64,000 nucleotides of DNA from DASVBE01 sp963770375 (GCA_963770375.1 CAVYPM010000006.1:62001-126000); one strand, 5' to 3'; shown: positions 1 to 8,649, counted from the first letter of the stretch. Notes: generated by a model not told the origin, from the sequence alone. Translations and numbers: made by a program.

Positions 1-74
1 CGATCAAACCGCACGATGGTGCGGCGGTGACCAGGGCCTGACCGGGGCCACGTACGTTCGAGGGGGTCGAGCCA

Positions 75-299
75 ATGGGGCGCGGCCGAGCCAAGGCCAA
101 GCAGGTCAAGGTTGCCCGTCAGCTGAAGTACAACAGCGGCGGAACCGACCTTGACCGGCTGCGGGCCGAGCTAGGTGTCGTCACGGAAGACCAGGACGCG
201 GAGTCGCAAGACGCCTACGCCGAACTCGGCGACCGCTACGCCGGCGACTACGACGACGGCGAGGACACCGACGACGACGAGGACCCGGACGAGTACTGA
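75..299 (+). CDS. DUF3073 family protein
   Basis: A 74-residue protein with a basic N-terminus (MGRGRAKAKQVKVARQLKY) and a strongly acidic tail of Asp/Glu repeats ending in DEDPDEY. This is the pattern of DUF3073, a small actinobacterial family of unknown function. In actinomycetes the family commonly lies beside purM/purF, as here, where it converges on purM. The ATG follows a G-rich stretch (GAGGGGG, 61-67) that can serve as ribosome site. The charge split, basic head and acidic tail, suggests nucleic-acid or protein binding, but that is inference. Confidence 0.85.
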   Translation: MGRGRAKAKQVKVARQLKYNSGGTDLDRLRAELGVVTEDQDAESQDAYAELGDRYAGDYDDGEDTDDDEDPDEY

Positions 300-362
300 G
301 GGCCGGGTATCAGGCACACGGGGTTCGCGAAGTTACCGCTGGGTGACGCGAAGCGCCTGACC

Positions 363-376
363 ACCGCCGCGGCGGT
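363..376. terminator. Possible weak terminator between DUF3073 and purM
   Basis: A perfect 14-bp GC palindrome (ACCGCCGCGGCGGT) lies in the 163-bp gap between the convergent stops of DUF3073 and purM. A T-rich run (ATTTTTAAG) follows about 40 bp later rather than directly, so termination is only a guess. Nothing else is visible in this gap. Confidence 0.3.
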
Positions 377-462
377 CACGTGCCCTACGATCATGCCCGC
401 ATTTCGCGCAGCATGATTTTTAAGGATTACGGTTCCTGGGGCGCGAGCCGCACCCCCGGACA

Positions 463-1575
463 CTAATCACCGCCGGGGTGAACCCCGGTCAGCACGGCCT
501 CCCCTGATCCCGCGGTGACCTGGCCGGCCACCCAGGCCGGCACGCCCCGCGCGGCCAGCAGCCCGAGCGCGGGCCCGGCCGCGTCCGGCGCGACCACCGC
601 GATCATCCCGATGCCCAGGTTGAAGACCCGCTCCATCTCCGCATCCGCGATACCGCCGTGCCGGGCCAGCAGCCCGAACACCGGCGGCGGGCGCCAGGTG
701 CCCCGGTCCAGCGCGGCCCCGGCGCCGGGCGGCAGCACCCGGCTCAGGTTGGCCGCCAGCCCGCCCCCGGTGATGTGCGCGAACGCGTGCACCTCGCAGG
801 CGTCAGCGAGGGCCAGGCAGTCCAGCGCGTAGATGCGGGTCGGCTCGAGCAGCTCGTCGCCCAGCGTGCGGCCCAGGCCGCCCGGATCCCGGTCCAGCGG
901 CAGCTCCCGGCCCGGCTCGTCGATCACCTTGCGGACCAGCGAGAACCCGTTGGAGTGCAGCCCCGAGGAGGCCATCGCGATCAGCACGTCACCAGGCCGG
1001 ACCCGGCCGGGGCCGAGCAGCCGGTCCGCCTCCACCACCCCGGTGGCCGCGCCGGCCAGGTCGAAGTCATCCGGCCCAAGATGACCGGGGTGCTCGGCCG
1101 TCTCGCCGCCGAGCAGCGCGCAGCCGGCCAGCACGCAGCCCTCCGCCACGCCGGTCACGATCGCGGCCACCCGCTCGGGATGGACCCGCCCGCACACCAC
1201 GTAGTCGGTCATGAACAGCGGCTCGGCCCCGCACACCACCAGGTCGTCCACCACCATCGCGACCAGGTCCTGGCCCACGGTGCCGTACCGGCCAGCCCGC
1301 TGCGCGATCGTCACCTTGGTCCCGACCCCGTCGGTCGCGGTGGCCAGCACCGGCCGCCGGTAGGAGGCCAGCTTGCTCGCGTCGAACAGCCCGGCGAACC
1401 CCCCGATCCCCCCGATCACCTCGGGCCGCGCGGTCCGCGCCACCGCGGCCCGCATCAGCTCGACGGCCCGGTCCCCGGCCTCGATATCCACCCCGGCCGC
1501 GGCGTAGCTGACCGGGCCGGGCCGGCCGGTCCCGGTCACTGGGCCAGGCCCGCCCTCCGGGCCCGGCCCGGTCAC
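463..1575 (-). CDS. purM: Phosphoribosylformylglycinamidine cyclo-ligase (AIR synthetase)
   Basis: Converts FGAM and ATP to aminoimidazole ribonucleotide, step 5 of purine synthesis, in the cytoplasm. At 370 residues it is slightly longer than the usual 345-355 because of a Gly/Pro-rich start. Family motifs are clear: DGVGTK (82-87), MVVDDLVVCGAEP, GGETAEHPG, SSGLHSNGFSLVR and HITGGGLAANLSRVLP near the C-terminus. The GTG start at 1575 was chosen because it overlaps the purF stop by 4 bp (GTGA), the usual translational coupling. The frame stays open upstream to 1806, but that stretch is purF read out of frame. Confidence 0.95.
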   Translation of the reverse strand: MTGPGPEGGPGPVTGTGRPGPVSYAAAGVDIEAGDRAVELMRAAVARTARPEVIGGIGGFAGLFDASKLASYRRPVLATATDGVGTKVTIAQRAGRYGTVGQDLVAMVVDDLVVCGAEPLFMTDYVVCGRVHPERVAAIVTGVAEGCVLAGCALLGGETAEHPGHLGPDDFDLAGAATGVVEADRLLGPGRVRPGDVLIAMASSGLHSNGFSLVRKVIDEPGRELPLDRDPGGLGRTLGDELLEPTRIYALDCLALADACEVHAFAHITGGGLAANLSRVLPPGAGAALDRGTWRPPPVFGLLARHGGIADAEMERVFNLGIGMIAVVAPDAAGPALGLLAARGVPAWVAGQVTAGSGEAVLTGVHPGGD

Positions 1576-3046
1576 CCCGTTTCCAGCAGGTGCTTGCCCC
1601 GCTCGGATTCGGCCACCGGGATGGGATACCGGCCGTCGAAGCAGGCCCGGCACAGCCGGCTGGCCGGCAGCGTGGTCGCCGCGGTCAGCCCCTCCAGCGA
1701 CACGTAGCCGAGCGAGTCCGCGCCCAGCAGGTCCCTGATCTGCTCCACCGACTGGTGCCCGGCGATCAGCTCGGCGCGGGTCGCGAAGTCGATCCCGTAG
1801 AAGCACGGCCAGATCACCGGCGGGCTGGAGATCCGCACGTGCACCTCGGCCGCCCCGGCCTCGCGCAGCATGGCCACGATGGCCTGCTGGGTGTTGCCGC
1901 GGACGATCGAGTCGTCGACGACCACCACCCGCTGGCCGGCGATCACGTCCCGCAGCGGGTTGAGCTTGAGCCGGATCCCCAGCTTGCGGATGGTCTGGCT
2001 GGGCTGGATGAACGTGCGGCCCACGTACGAGTTCTTGACCAGGCCCTGGGCGTACGGGATGCCGCTGGCCTCGGCGTAGCCGATGGCCGCCGGGGTGCCG
2101 GACTCCGGCACCGGGATCACCAGGTCCGCCTCGACCGGGTACTCGGCGGCCAGCTGGCGGCCGACCGCCACCCGGGTGGCCTGCACCCCGCGCCCGGCGA
2201 TCGTGGTGTCCGGCCGGGCCAGGTACACGTACTCGAACAGGCAGCCGCGCGGCTCGGGCTCGGCGAACCGCCGGGACCGGACCCCGTCCTCGCCGATCGC
2301 GATCAGCTCACCGGGCTCGACCTCGCGGACCAGCGTGGCGCCGACGATGTCCAGCGCGGCGGTCTCGCTGGCCACGACCCACCCGTTCGCCAGCCGGCCG
2401 AGCACCAGCGGCCGGAACCCCTGCGGGTCCCGTGCCGCGTACAGGGTCCGCTCGTCCATGAACACCAGCGAGTACGCGCCGCGGACCAGCGGCAGCGCGG
2501 CCAGCGCCGATTCCTCGATGGTGGCGCTGCCCGGGCCGTCCCCGGCCGGCAGCCGGTCCGCGGCGGCCCCGGCGAACAGCGCGGTCAGGATGTCGGTGTC
2601 GCTGGTCGCCCCGGGCCCCCCGGCCCCGGCCGCCGGGTCGACCAGCGCGGCCAGCTCCCTGGTGTTGATCAGGTTGCCGTTGTGCCCGAGGGCCAGGCTG
2701 GCCGACGGCGTGGCCCGGAACGTCGGCTGGGCGTTCTCCCACACCGAGGCGCCGGACGTGGAGTACCGGCAGTGCCCGATCGCGAGGTGCCCGCGCAGCG
2801 TGTTCAGCGCGCCCTCGTCGAACACCTGCGGGACCAGGCCCATGTCCTTGACGACGACGATCGACTCGCCGTTGCTGACCGCGATCCCGGCCGACTCCTG
2901 GCCGCGGTGCTGCAGCGCGTACAGGCCGAAGTAGGTCAGCTTGGCGACTTCCTCGCCCGGCGACCAGACCCCGAATACGCCGCAGGCGTCCCGCGGCCTA
3001 TCCCAGGTTCCAGCTCGGCGGTCAGGCGGCCATCGGGCTTGGTCAC
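1572..3046 (-). CDS. purF: Amidophosphoribosyltransferase, frame broken near the N-terminus
   Basis: Commits PRPP to purine synthesis using glutamine. The frame encodes GLYALQHRGQESAG, GHCRYSTSG, GHNGNL and the PRPP loop VVVDDSIVRGNT, so the glutamine amidotransferase and transferase domains are both present. No start codon lies before the conserved DACGVFGVW with its catalytic Cys; the first ATG (2843) would delete the active site. A GTG at 3046 opens another frame giving a typical actinobacterial leader (VTKPDGRLTAELEPG). The two frames join if one base is missing from the CCC run at 3002-3004. The whole span is one base short of a multiple of three, as expected. A sequencing deletion is the likeliest cause. 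Coupled to purM. Confidence 0.9.
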
Positions 3047-3068
3047 CCGGCCAGTCTATTGACCGGCG

Positions 3069-3539
3069 CTACTGACCTGCCGATCCGGCCCGCAGCGGAA
3101 GCGGCAGATAGCCGGACAGGTCCGCCCGCGGGCCGCTGGCCGCGATCTTGCCGGCCGCGACCGCGTCGGCCCACCGAAGCCGCCCGGTGGCCAGCCGGAC
3201 CCAGCTGGCCGGGTCGGTCTCCACCACGTTCGGCGGCGTCCCCCGGGTGTGCCGCGGCCCCTCGACGCACTGAACCGCCGCGAACGGCGGGACCCGCACC
3301 TCGACCGCCCGCCCCGGGGCCAGCTCCTCCAGACGGGCCAGCAGCCGGGTCACCGCCGCGCGCAGGGCCTCCCGGGCCGGCTCGGCCTCATCGTCCAGCG
3401 CCTGCCCCACGGCCACCACGCACGCGTCGCCCAGCGCCCCAGGTTCCCGCGACCCGGCCCACGGCGCCAGCCCCAGCCGCTCGCGCTGCTCGTTCAGCGC
3501 CGCCAGCAGCCGAACCGGATCAAGCCGCCGCGGAGCCAC
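3069..3539 (-). CDS. Sterol-carrier-like (SCP2/MDMPI-type) protein
   Basis: A 156-residue soluble protein resembling the sterol carrier family proteins often found just upstream of purF in actinobacteria. Visible features are an N-terminal helix (RRLDPVRLLAALNEQRERL), a central Ala/Leu/Arg-rich helical part and a C-terminal ETDPASWVRLATGRLRW segment; T-W-x-x-L-x-G-R is typical of this fold, where the hydrophobic pocket lies. The substrate is unknown. It starts with GTG at 3539, is cotranscribed with purF and ends only about 20 bp before the inferred purF start. Confidence 0.65.
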   Translation of the reverse strand: MAPRRLDPVRLLAALNEQRERLGLAPWAGSREPGALGDACVVAVGQALDDEAEPAREALRAAVTRLLARLEELAPGRAVEVRVPPFAAVQCVEGPRHTRGTPPNVVETDPASWVRLATGRLRWADAVAAGKIAASGPRADLSGYLPLPLRAGSAGQ

Positions 3540-3580
3540 CCCGCGACCTTACCAGGCCCCCAGACGCCCCGGCCCGTAGC

Positions 3581-3630
3581 GATCGATGTAACGTCGCTCA
3601 TCTACTTAGCGAAGCGACGTCACATCGATC
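3581..3630. promoter_or_regulatory. 18-bp inverted repeat in a divergent promoter region
   Basis: Arms 3581-3598 (gatcgatgtaacgtcgct) and 3613-3630 are inverted repeats with one mismatch in 18 and a 14-base AT-richer loop. It lies in the 222-bp gap between the SCP-like gene (minus) and the membrane protein (plus), so it is better placed as an operator or a structured leader than as a terminator. The arm core resembles the palindrome at 14448-14497. Confidence 0.5.
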
Positions 3631-3761
3631 ACTTGGAGCGGGCGGCCGGGCGGGCAGCGCGGGGGCGAAGCGTGCCCCATCTGACCCCTCGTTGTCATCG
3701 TTTTCACTAATTTCATCGGGATTCCTCGGCAACAGGGCCCCTTAATCGGCCAAACTGCGGT

Positions 3762-4409
3762 ATGGCACGCGCGCACAGCAAAGGTGCTGGGCCGCTGCGC
3801 GGTTCCTGGGCGCTGCGGGTCGGCGGCACCGCGCTGGTCATCGTGGCCGCGGCGGCCGTGACCAGCGCCCTGCTGCTGGCCCATTCCGGGGTCCAGGCCC
3901 GCAAGGACACCGCCACCAAGCTGTCCAGGAAGGTCACCAGCGCCCTCACGGTCGGCCTGTACAACCCGGGCCCGGCCCCCGCGCAGGGCCAGCGCCCGCT
4001 GCGCCAGATGCTGGACGCCCAGTCCGGCCTGCTGACGTTCACCGCGGCGCTGGATGCCGGCACGCAGCACGCGCTCGAGCGGTGGACCGCGGACAAGATG
4101 AGCGACGACAGCTACATCTACATCTTCGTGCCCAGCGGGCAGTGCCTGACCGCGTCGGCGCACAACCTGGCCGCGGTCTTCCTGGCCAAGTGCGACCTGG
4201 GCGTCACCCAGCGGTGGCACCGCGTCCAGCTGGGCTTCCTGAGCACCGGCCTGTACTACTGGGAGCTGCGCAGCCAGCTGAACGGCCGCTGCCTGGCCAA
4301 CTCGGGCGGCCCGCTGAACGGCACGTCCACCCAGCACGCCGCGCGGCTCGAGCCGTGCGACAAGTCCCGCCCGGCCGGCCAGCTCATCCGGATGCAGACG
4401 GCGTACTAG
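3762..4409 (+). CDS. Membrane-anchored protein with ricin-B-like domain
   Basis: A 215-residue protein of uncertain function. A basic cytoplasmic start is followed by one membrane segment (about residues 20-40, ALVIVAAAAVTSALLLAH), so the rest is probably outside the cell. The C-terminal half carries paired cysteines and spaced Gln-Trp/Trp-Glu-Leu patterns (GQCLTASAHN, TQRWHRV, YWELRSQLNGRCLANS, LEPCDK) that recall a single beta-trefoil (ricin-type lectin) unit. The lectin reading is inference. It is a lone plus-strand gene inside the minus-strand purine block and is transcribed away from purF. Confidence 0.55.
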   Translation: MARAHSKGAGPLRGSWALRVGGTALVIVAAAAVTSALLLAHSGVQARKDTATKLSRKVTSALTVGLYNPGPAPAQGQRPLRQMLDAQSGLLTFTAALDAGTQHALERWTADKMSDDSYIYIFVPSGQCLTASAHNLAAVFLAKCDLGVTQRWHRVQLGFLSTGLYYWELRSQLNGRCLANSGGPLNGTSTQHAARLEPCDKSRPAGQLIRMQTAY

Positions 4410-4432
4410 CCAGCCCGGGTTAGCCGAACCCC

Positions 4433-4474
4433 GTGCTAGCCGAGCTGTGCTAGCTGAGCTGTGCTAGCTGAAGA
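4433..4474. repeat. Three tandem 14-bp repeats
   Basis: The unit gtgctagctgagct occurs at 4433-4446 (one change), 4447-4460 (exact) and 4461-4474 (changed at the end). The third copy contains the stop codon of purL (4464-4466). Probably slippage; no function is suggested. Confidence 0.7.
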
Positions 4475-6764
4475 GGCTGGGCAGCGGGCCCCGGTGCGCC
4501 GCGGCCAGCTCGGCCAGCGGGATGCGGAACAGCCCGCTGACCGTCAGCGCGTCCCCGCCGGTCCGGCCCAGGTCCGCGGCGGGCACCTGGTGCTCCGCGC
4601 ACAGGCCGCGCACGCGGTCCTCGGCGCCCGGCCGGACCGCGACCACCGCCCGCGCCGCGGACTCGCTGAACAGGCTGGTAAACGCAGCTGGGGACGCGGG
4701 CAGGGCCACCACGGCGCCGACCGTCCCGGCCAGGCAGCACTCGGCCAGCGCCACCGCCAGGCCGCCGTCGGACAGGTCGTGCGCGGCCGCCAGCAGCCCG
4801 GCCGCGGCCGCGTCGGCCAGCACCGTGGCCAGCCGCCGCTCGGCGTCCAGGTCCACCGCGGGCGGCCGGCCGCCGGTGTGCCCGTGCCGGGCCAGCGCCC
4901 ACAGCGAGCCGCCGAGCTCCGGCCGGGTTTCGCCGAGCAGCAGCACGCTGGCGCCGCTGACCGTGAACCCGATCGGCACCCGCTGCCGGACGTCGGCGTG
5001 CACGCCGAGGACCCCGACCACCGGCGTGGGGTGGATCGCGGCCGCCCCGGTCTGGTTGTAGAAGCTCACGTTGCCGCCGGTCACCGGCACGCCCAGGGCC
5101 GCGCAGCCGTCCGCCAGGCCGCGCACCGCCTCGGCGAACTGCCACATCACCGCCGGGTCCTCCGGGGACCCGAAGTTGAGGCAGTTGGTCACGGCCAGCG
5201 GCCGGGCGCCGGTGGCGGCCACGTTCCGGTACGCCTCGGCCAGCGCCAGCTGCGCGCCCGCGTACGGGTCGAGCAGCGTGTACCGGCCGTTGCCGTCGGT
5301 GGCCAGGGCCAGCCCCAGGTGGGTGCCGGAGTCCACCCGGACCAGCCCGGCGTCCTGCGGTGCCGACAGCACGGTGTCACCGCGCACGTAGCTGTCGTAC
5401 TGCTCGGTGACCCAGGCCTTGTCCGCCGCCTCCGCGGAGCCCAGCAGCGCGAGCACGTCCGCCCGCAGGGCAGCCCCGTCCGCCGGGCGGGGCAGCGCCG
5501 CCGGGTCGTCCGCGGTCAGCGCGTCCTGCCAGGCCGGGCGCTCGAGCGGCCGGTGGTAGACCGGCCCGTCGTCGGCCGCGCTGCCCGGCGGGATGTCCAC
5601 CACCTGCTCGCCCCGCCAGGTCATCTCCAGCCGGCCGGTCCCGGTGACCTCGCCGATGACCGTGGCGGGCACCTCCCACCGGGCGCAGATCTCCAGGAAC
5701 CGCGGCACGCTGCCGGGCGGGACGATCGCCATCATCCGCTCTTGCGACTCGCTCATCAGGATCTCGGCCGGGCCCAGCGCCGCGTCCCGCAGCGGCACCC
5801 GGTCCAGCGTGACCCGCATCCCGGCCCGGCCACCCGCGGCCAGCTCGGTCGTGGCGCAGGCCACCCCGGCGGCGCCCAGGTCCTGGATCCCGGCGACCAG
5901 CCCGGCCGCGTACAGCTCCAGGCAGCACTCGATCAGCAGCTTCTCCATGAACGGGTCGCCGACCTGCACGCTGGGCCGCTTGGCGCCCTCGCCGTTACCG
6001 CCGAACGACGCGCTGGCCAGCACGGACGCCCCGCCGATGCCGTCCGGGCCGGTCTTCGAGCCGAGCAGCACGACCTGGTGGCCGGGCTCGCGGGCCGAGG
6101 CCTCCTGCAGGTCGCCGTGCCGGAGCACGCCCACGCACAGCGCGTTGACCAGCGGGTTGCCCGCGTAGCAGGGGTCGAACGACAGCTCGCCGCCGATGTT
6201 CGGCAGGCCCAGGCAGTTGCCGTAGAACGAGATGCCGCTGACCACGCCGGGCAGCACCCGGCGGGTGTCCGGCGCGTCCGCCGGGCCGAACCGGAGCGCG
6301 TCCATCACCGCCACCGGCCGGGCGCCCATGGCCAGGATGTCCCGGACGATGCCGCCCACCCCGGTGGCCGCGCCCTGGAACGGCTCCACGTAGGACGGGT
6401 GGTTGTGCGATTCGATCTTGAAGGTGACCGCGTAGCCCTGGCCGATGTCGACCACCCCGGCGTTGGCCCCGATGCCGGCCAGCAGCGCCGCGCTCGGCGG
6501 GGCCTTCTCGGCGAACTGCCGCAGGTGCACCCGGGAGGACTTGTAGGAGCAGTGCTCGCTCCACATCACCGAGTAGATGGCCAGCTCGGCGTCGGTCGGG
6601 CGGCGGCCGAGGACCCCGCGGATCCGGGTGTACTCGGCCTCGGTCAGGCCCAGCTCGGCGTACGGCTGCGGGCGCTCCGGCGTGGCCGCCGCGCTGGCCA
6701 CGGTGTCCGGGCCAGCAACCACGGGGCCAGCAACCACGGGGCCAGTCACCGGGGGGCCAGTCAC
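4464..6764 (-). CDS. purL: Phosphoribosylformylglycinamidine synthase subunit PurL
   Basis: Large catalytic subunit of the three-part FGAM synthase (PurS-PurQ-PurL), step 4 of purine synthesis. Its 766 residues match the small PurL class. Motifs include MWSEHCSYKSS, VTFKIESHNHPSYVEPFQGAATGVGG split over about residues 130-160, GGASVLASASF, VTGGNVSFYNQTG and AAHDLSDGGLAVALAECC. The GTG start at 6764 overlaps the purQ stop (GTGA). The first 20 residues are a repeated TGP/AGPVV stretch encoded by tandem 15-bp units, unlike other PurL proteins; an internal GTG at 6701 is an alternative start that would omit it. Confidence 0.95.
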   Translation of the reverse strand: MTGPPVTGPVVAGPVVAGPDTVASAAATPERPQPYAELGLTEAEYTRIRGVLGRRPTDAELAIYSVMWSEHCSYKSSRVHLRQFAEKAPPSAALLAGIGANAGVVDIGQGYAVTFKIESHNHPSYVEPFQGAATGVGGIVRDILAMGARPVAVMDALRFGPADAPDTRRVLPGVVSGISFYGNCLGLPNIGGELSFDPCYAGNPLVNALCVGVLRHGDLQEASAREPGHQVVLLGSKTGPDGIGGASVLASASFGGNGEGAKRPSVQVGDPFMEKLLIECCLELYAAGLVAGIQDLGAAGVACATTELAAGGRAGMRVTLDRVPLRDAALGPAEILMSESQERMMAIVPPGSVPRFLEICARWEVPATVIGEVTGTGRLEMTWRGEQVVDIPPGSAADDGPVYHRPLERPAWQDALTADDPAALPRPADGAALRADVLALLGSAEAADKAWVTEQYDSYVRGDTVLSAPQDAGLVRVDSGTHLGLALATDGNGRYTLLDPYAGAQLALAEAYRNVAATGARPLAVTNCLNFGSPEDPAVMWQFAEAVRGLADGCAALGVPVTGGNVSFYNQTGAAAIHPTPVVGVLGVHADVRQRVPIGFTVSGASVLLLGETRPELGGSLWALARHGHTGGRPPAVDLDAERRLATVLADAAAAGLLAAAHDLSDGGLAVALAECCLAGTVGAVVALPASPAAFTSLFSESAARAVVAVRPGAEDRVRGLCAEHQVPAADLGRTGGDALTVSGLFRIPLAELAAAHRGPLPSLFS

Positions 6765-6765
6765 G
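6711..6765. repeat. 15-bp tandem repeat at the purL 5' end
   Basis: About 3.7 copies of gccagcaaccacggg (6711-6725, 6726-6740 identical; 6741-6755 and a partial fourth diverged). The unit is five codons, so copy-number change keeps the reading frame and only lengthens the PurL N-terminus. Confidence 0.8.
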
Positions 6766-7444
6766 CGGCGGCCAGGGTGCGCAGGACCGAGGTGAAGAAG
6801 CCCAGGCCGTCGGCCCCGGGCCCGGTGAGCCCGTCGACCGCGTGCTCGGGGTGCGGCATCAGCCCGACCACGTTGCCCGCCGCGTTGGCCACCCCGGCGA
6901 TGGCGTCCGCCGACCCGTTCTGGTTCGCCCCGGCGTAGCGCAGCACCACCTGCCCGCCGTCACCGGCCGCCAGCGCGGCCAGCACCGGCGCACTGGCCAC
7001 GTACGCGCCTTCGCCGCTTTTCAGCACCGCGGTGATCAGCTCGCCCTCCCGGTAGCCGCTGGTCCACGCGGTCGCGGTGCTGTCCACCCGGAGCGCGACC
7101 GGCTTGCTGATGAACCGCCGCCCGGCGTTGCGGGTCAGCGCGCCGGGCAGCAGGTGCGCCTCGCACAGGATCTGGAAGCCGTTGCAGATGCCGAGCACGG
7201 GCAGCCCGGCCCCGGCCGCCGCGACCAGCTCGGTCATCACCGGCGCGAACCGGGCGATGGCCCCGCAGCGCAGATAGTCCCCGTAGGAGAACCCGCCGGG
7301 CAGGATCACCGCGTCCACGCCCGCCAGGCTGGTTTCTGAGTGCCAGAGCGGCACCGCCTCGGCGCCGGCCAGGCGCACCGCGCGGGCCGCGTCCCGGTCG
7401 TCCAGCGAGCCGGGGAACGTGATAACCCCCACCCGCGCCGTCAT
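6761..7444 (-). CDS. purQ: Phosphoribosylformylglycinamidine synthase glutaminase PurQ
   Basis: Class I glutamine amidotransferase that feeds ammonia to PurL. It has 227 residues, normal for the family. The oxyanion loop LPGGFSYGDYLRCGA, the nucleophile elbow GICNGFQ (Cys87) and the C-terminal MPHPEH with the catalytic His/Glu are all present. The ATG at 7444 begins the family-typical MTARVGVITFPGSLDD. The stop overlaps purL by 4 bp. The upstream gene on the same strand ends 20 bp away, so all are probably cotranscribed. Confidence 0.95.
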   Translation of the reverse strand: MTARVGVITFPGSLDDRDAARAVRLAGAEAVPLWHSETSLAGVDAVILPGGFSYGDYLRCGAIARFAPVMTELVAAAGAGLPVLGICNGFQILCEAHLLPGALTRNAGRRFISKPVALRVDSTATAWTSGYREGELITAVLKSGEGAYVASAPVLAALAAGDGGQVVLRYAGANQNGSADAIAGVANAAGNVVGLMPHPEHAVDGLTGPGADGLGFFTSVLRTLAAA

Positions 7445-7463
7445 GAGCGTCCCCAACGGCCCG

Positions 7464-8120
7464 TCATGCAGGCAGGATACCTGCCCGCCTCGCTGCCCGC
7501 GCTCCCAGCGCTCTGGCTGCGCGCCCGTGCCTGACGGCACGCGTGCGACCCCGGAGTGCTAACGCGTCTACCCGCGCGTCGCGCAGCTGGCTGGCGTCCC
7601 AGTCGATGTGCTTGCGCAGGGAGACCACCGTGCCCCGGCCCGGGCCGGTGCGCAGGCTCACGGTGTCCACGCAGGCTTCCATGATCGCCAGACCGCGCCC
7701 GGACTCGGGCAGGTCGTCCAGGGCACGCTGCCCGGCCCGCACGCCGGCGGCCCGGCTCACCGCCGCGCGCCGCACCCGGGCCAGCCGGCCGCGCGGGGTC
7801 ACCGGGCCGTGCGTGGCGGCCAGCACCCCCCGGTGGGCGGTCAGCCGCCCGCGGACCTGGCGCCCGGGCCGGAACCCGGCCCCGCTGTCCACCACCTCGA
7901 CCAGGCAGCCGTTTTCGCTGATGCTGGCCACGACCTCGTACCGGTGACCCTGGCCGCTGTGCTGAAGAACGTTGGTGCACGCTTCAGTCACCGCGAGCAG
8001 AAGGTCGGCCACCGCGTCCTCATCGACACCGAGCTCGCGAAGCGTGTCCCCCAGGACCCGCCGCACGACCGGAACGCTGACTGTTTCTCGGGGGAACATC
8101 AGACAGAATTTCACGTCCAC
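7464..8120 (-). CDS. HATPase_c_2 anti-sigma/serine kinase-like protein
   Basis: An RsbW/SpoIIAB-type ATP-binding protein of 218 residues. Such proteins phosphorylate anti-anti-sigma factors or hold sigma factors. The N box (LLLAVTEACTNVLQHSG), G1 (EVVDSGAGF) and G2 (ESGRGLAIMEACVD) are visible. Between G1 and G2 lies an unusual 45-residue Arg-rich insert, and the C-terminus has another basic Arg/Ala extension. Start GTG 8120 is preceded by GAGGAGG; an ATG at 8156 with AGAGGA is an alternative that adds 12 residues. It sits between purS and purQ, an unexpected place. No sigma factor or antagonist is nearby, so its partner is unknown. Confidence 0.75.
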   Translation of the reverse strand: MDVKFCLMFPRETVSVPVVRRVLGDTLRELGVDEDAVADLLLAVTEACTNVLQHSGQGHRYEVVASISENGCLVEVVDSGAGFRPGRQVRGRLTAHRGVLAATHGPVTPRGRLARVRRAAVSRAAGVRAGQRALDDLPESGRGLAIMEACVDTVSLRTGPGRGTVVSLRKHIDWDASQLRDARVDALALRGRTRAVRHGRAARALGARAARRAGILPA

Positions 8121-8213
8121 GGTCGCCTCCTCGGTCGCCTTCGTCCGAGTACGCATCCGTCCTCTACTCTCCGCCTCCGCCGAACCAGCCGCGCTCGCCG
8201 CTCAGTTTGCGAT

Positions 8214-8225
8214 TCACATGTGAAA
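8214..8225. promoter_or_regulatory. 12-bp palindrome upstream of the anti-sigma-like gene
   Basis: TTCACATGTGAA is a perfect palindrome about 60-95 bp upstream of the HATPase gene start, and it is AT-rich for this genome. A second inverted repeat (CCGGAGT...ACTCCGG, 8243-8264) lies next to it. This 170-bp gap between purS and the HATPase gene probably holds a separate promoter. Which factor binds is unknown. Confidence 0.4.
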
Positions 8226-8329
8226 GATTTCCCGCAAGTACCCGGAGTAACCCTGAACTCCGGTGATTACTGGGCGAACACAGCGTTTCGTCGCGGTAAG
8301 TGACCTTCCAGACTCACCGTCAGTTACGC

Positions 8330-8587
8330 TCAGGATTCGGACAGATCCGGTGCGTGCACGGAGAACTCCTCGATCACCGGATTCGCCAGCAACTCGGCGG
8401 CCAGAGCGCGGATCTGACCGACCTCGTCCGCCCCGGCCGGGCCGCTGATCTCCACCTCGAACCGCTTGCCCTGGCGCACCCCGAGCACCTGGCCGAAGCC
8501 CAGCCGCTGGCAGGCCGCGGCGATGGCCTCCCCCTGCGGGTCGTGGATCTCCGGCTTGAGCATCACCTCGACGACGACTCTGGCCAC
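8330..8587 (-). CDS. purS: Phosphoribosylformylglycinamidine synthase subunit PurS
   Basis: Small bridging subunit of FGAM synthase that joins PurQ and PurL. It has 85 residues, the family length. MARVVVEVMLKPEIHDPQGE, the GFGQVLGVRQGKRFE segment and the LANPVIEEF end are typical. The GTG at 8587 gives exactly the family N-terminus; the frame is open further upstream, but that part is repeat sequence. It is first in the purS-HATPase-purQ-purL series on the minus strand and is divergent from the dehydrogenase operon. Confidence 0.92.
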   Translation of the reverse strand: MARVVVEVMLKPEIHDPQGEAIAAACQRLGFGQVLGVRQGKRFEVEISGPAGADEVGQIRALAAELLANPVIEEFSVHAPDLSES

Positions 8588-8649
8588 GCCCCGCAGCGTA
8601 CGCGAGGACGCAGCTCGCCGCTGGCGGAGCCGGCCATGCGAGCGGAGGT

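Noticed and set aside
658..1707. Long plus-strand open frame opposite purM
   Set aside because: Antisense shadow in GC-rich DNA; protein is Pro/Arg/Gly/His-rich and purM is clear on the other strand.
4461..6938. 825-codon plus-strand frame over purL
   Set aside because: Shadow of purL; composition rich in Arg, Gly, His and no domain.
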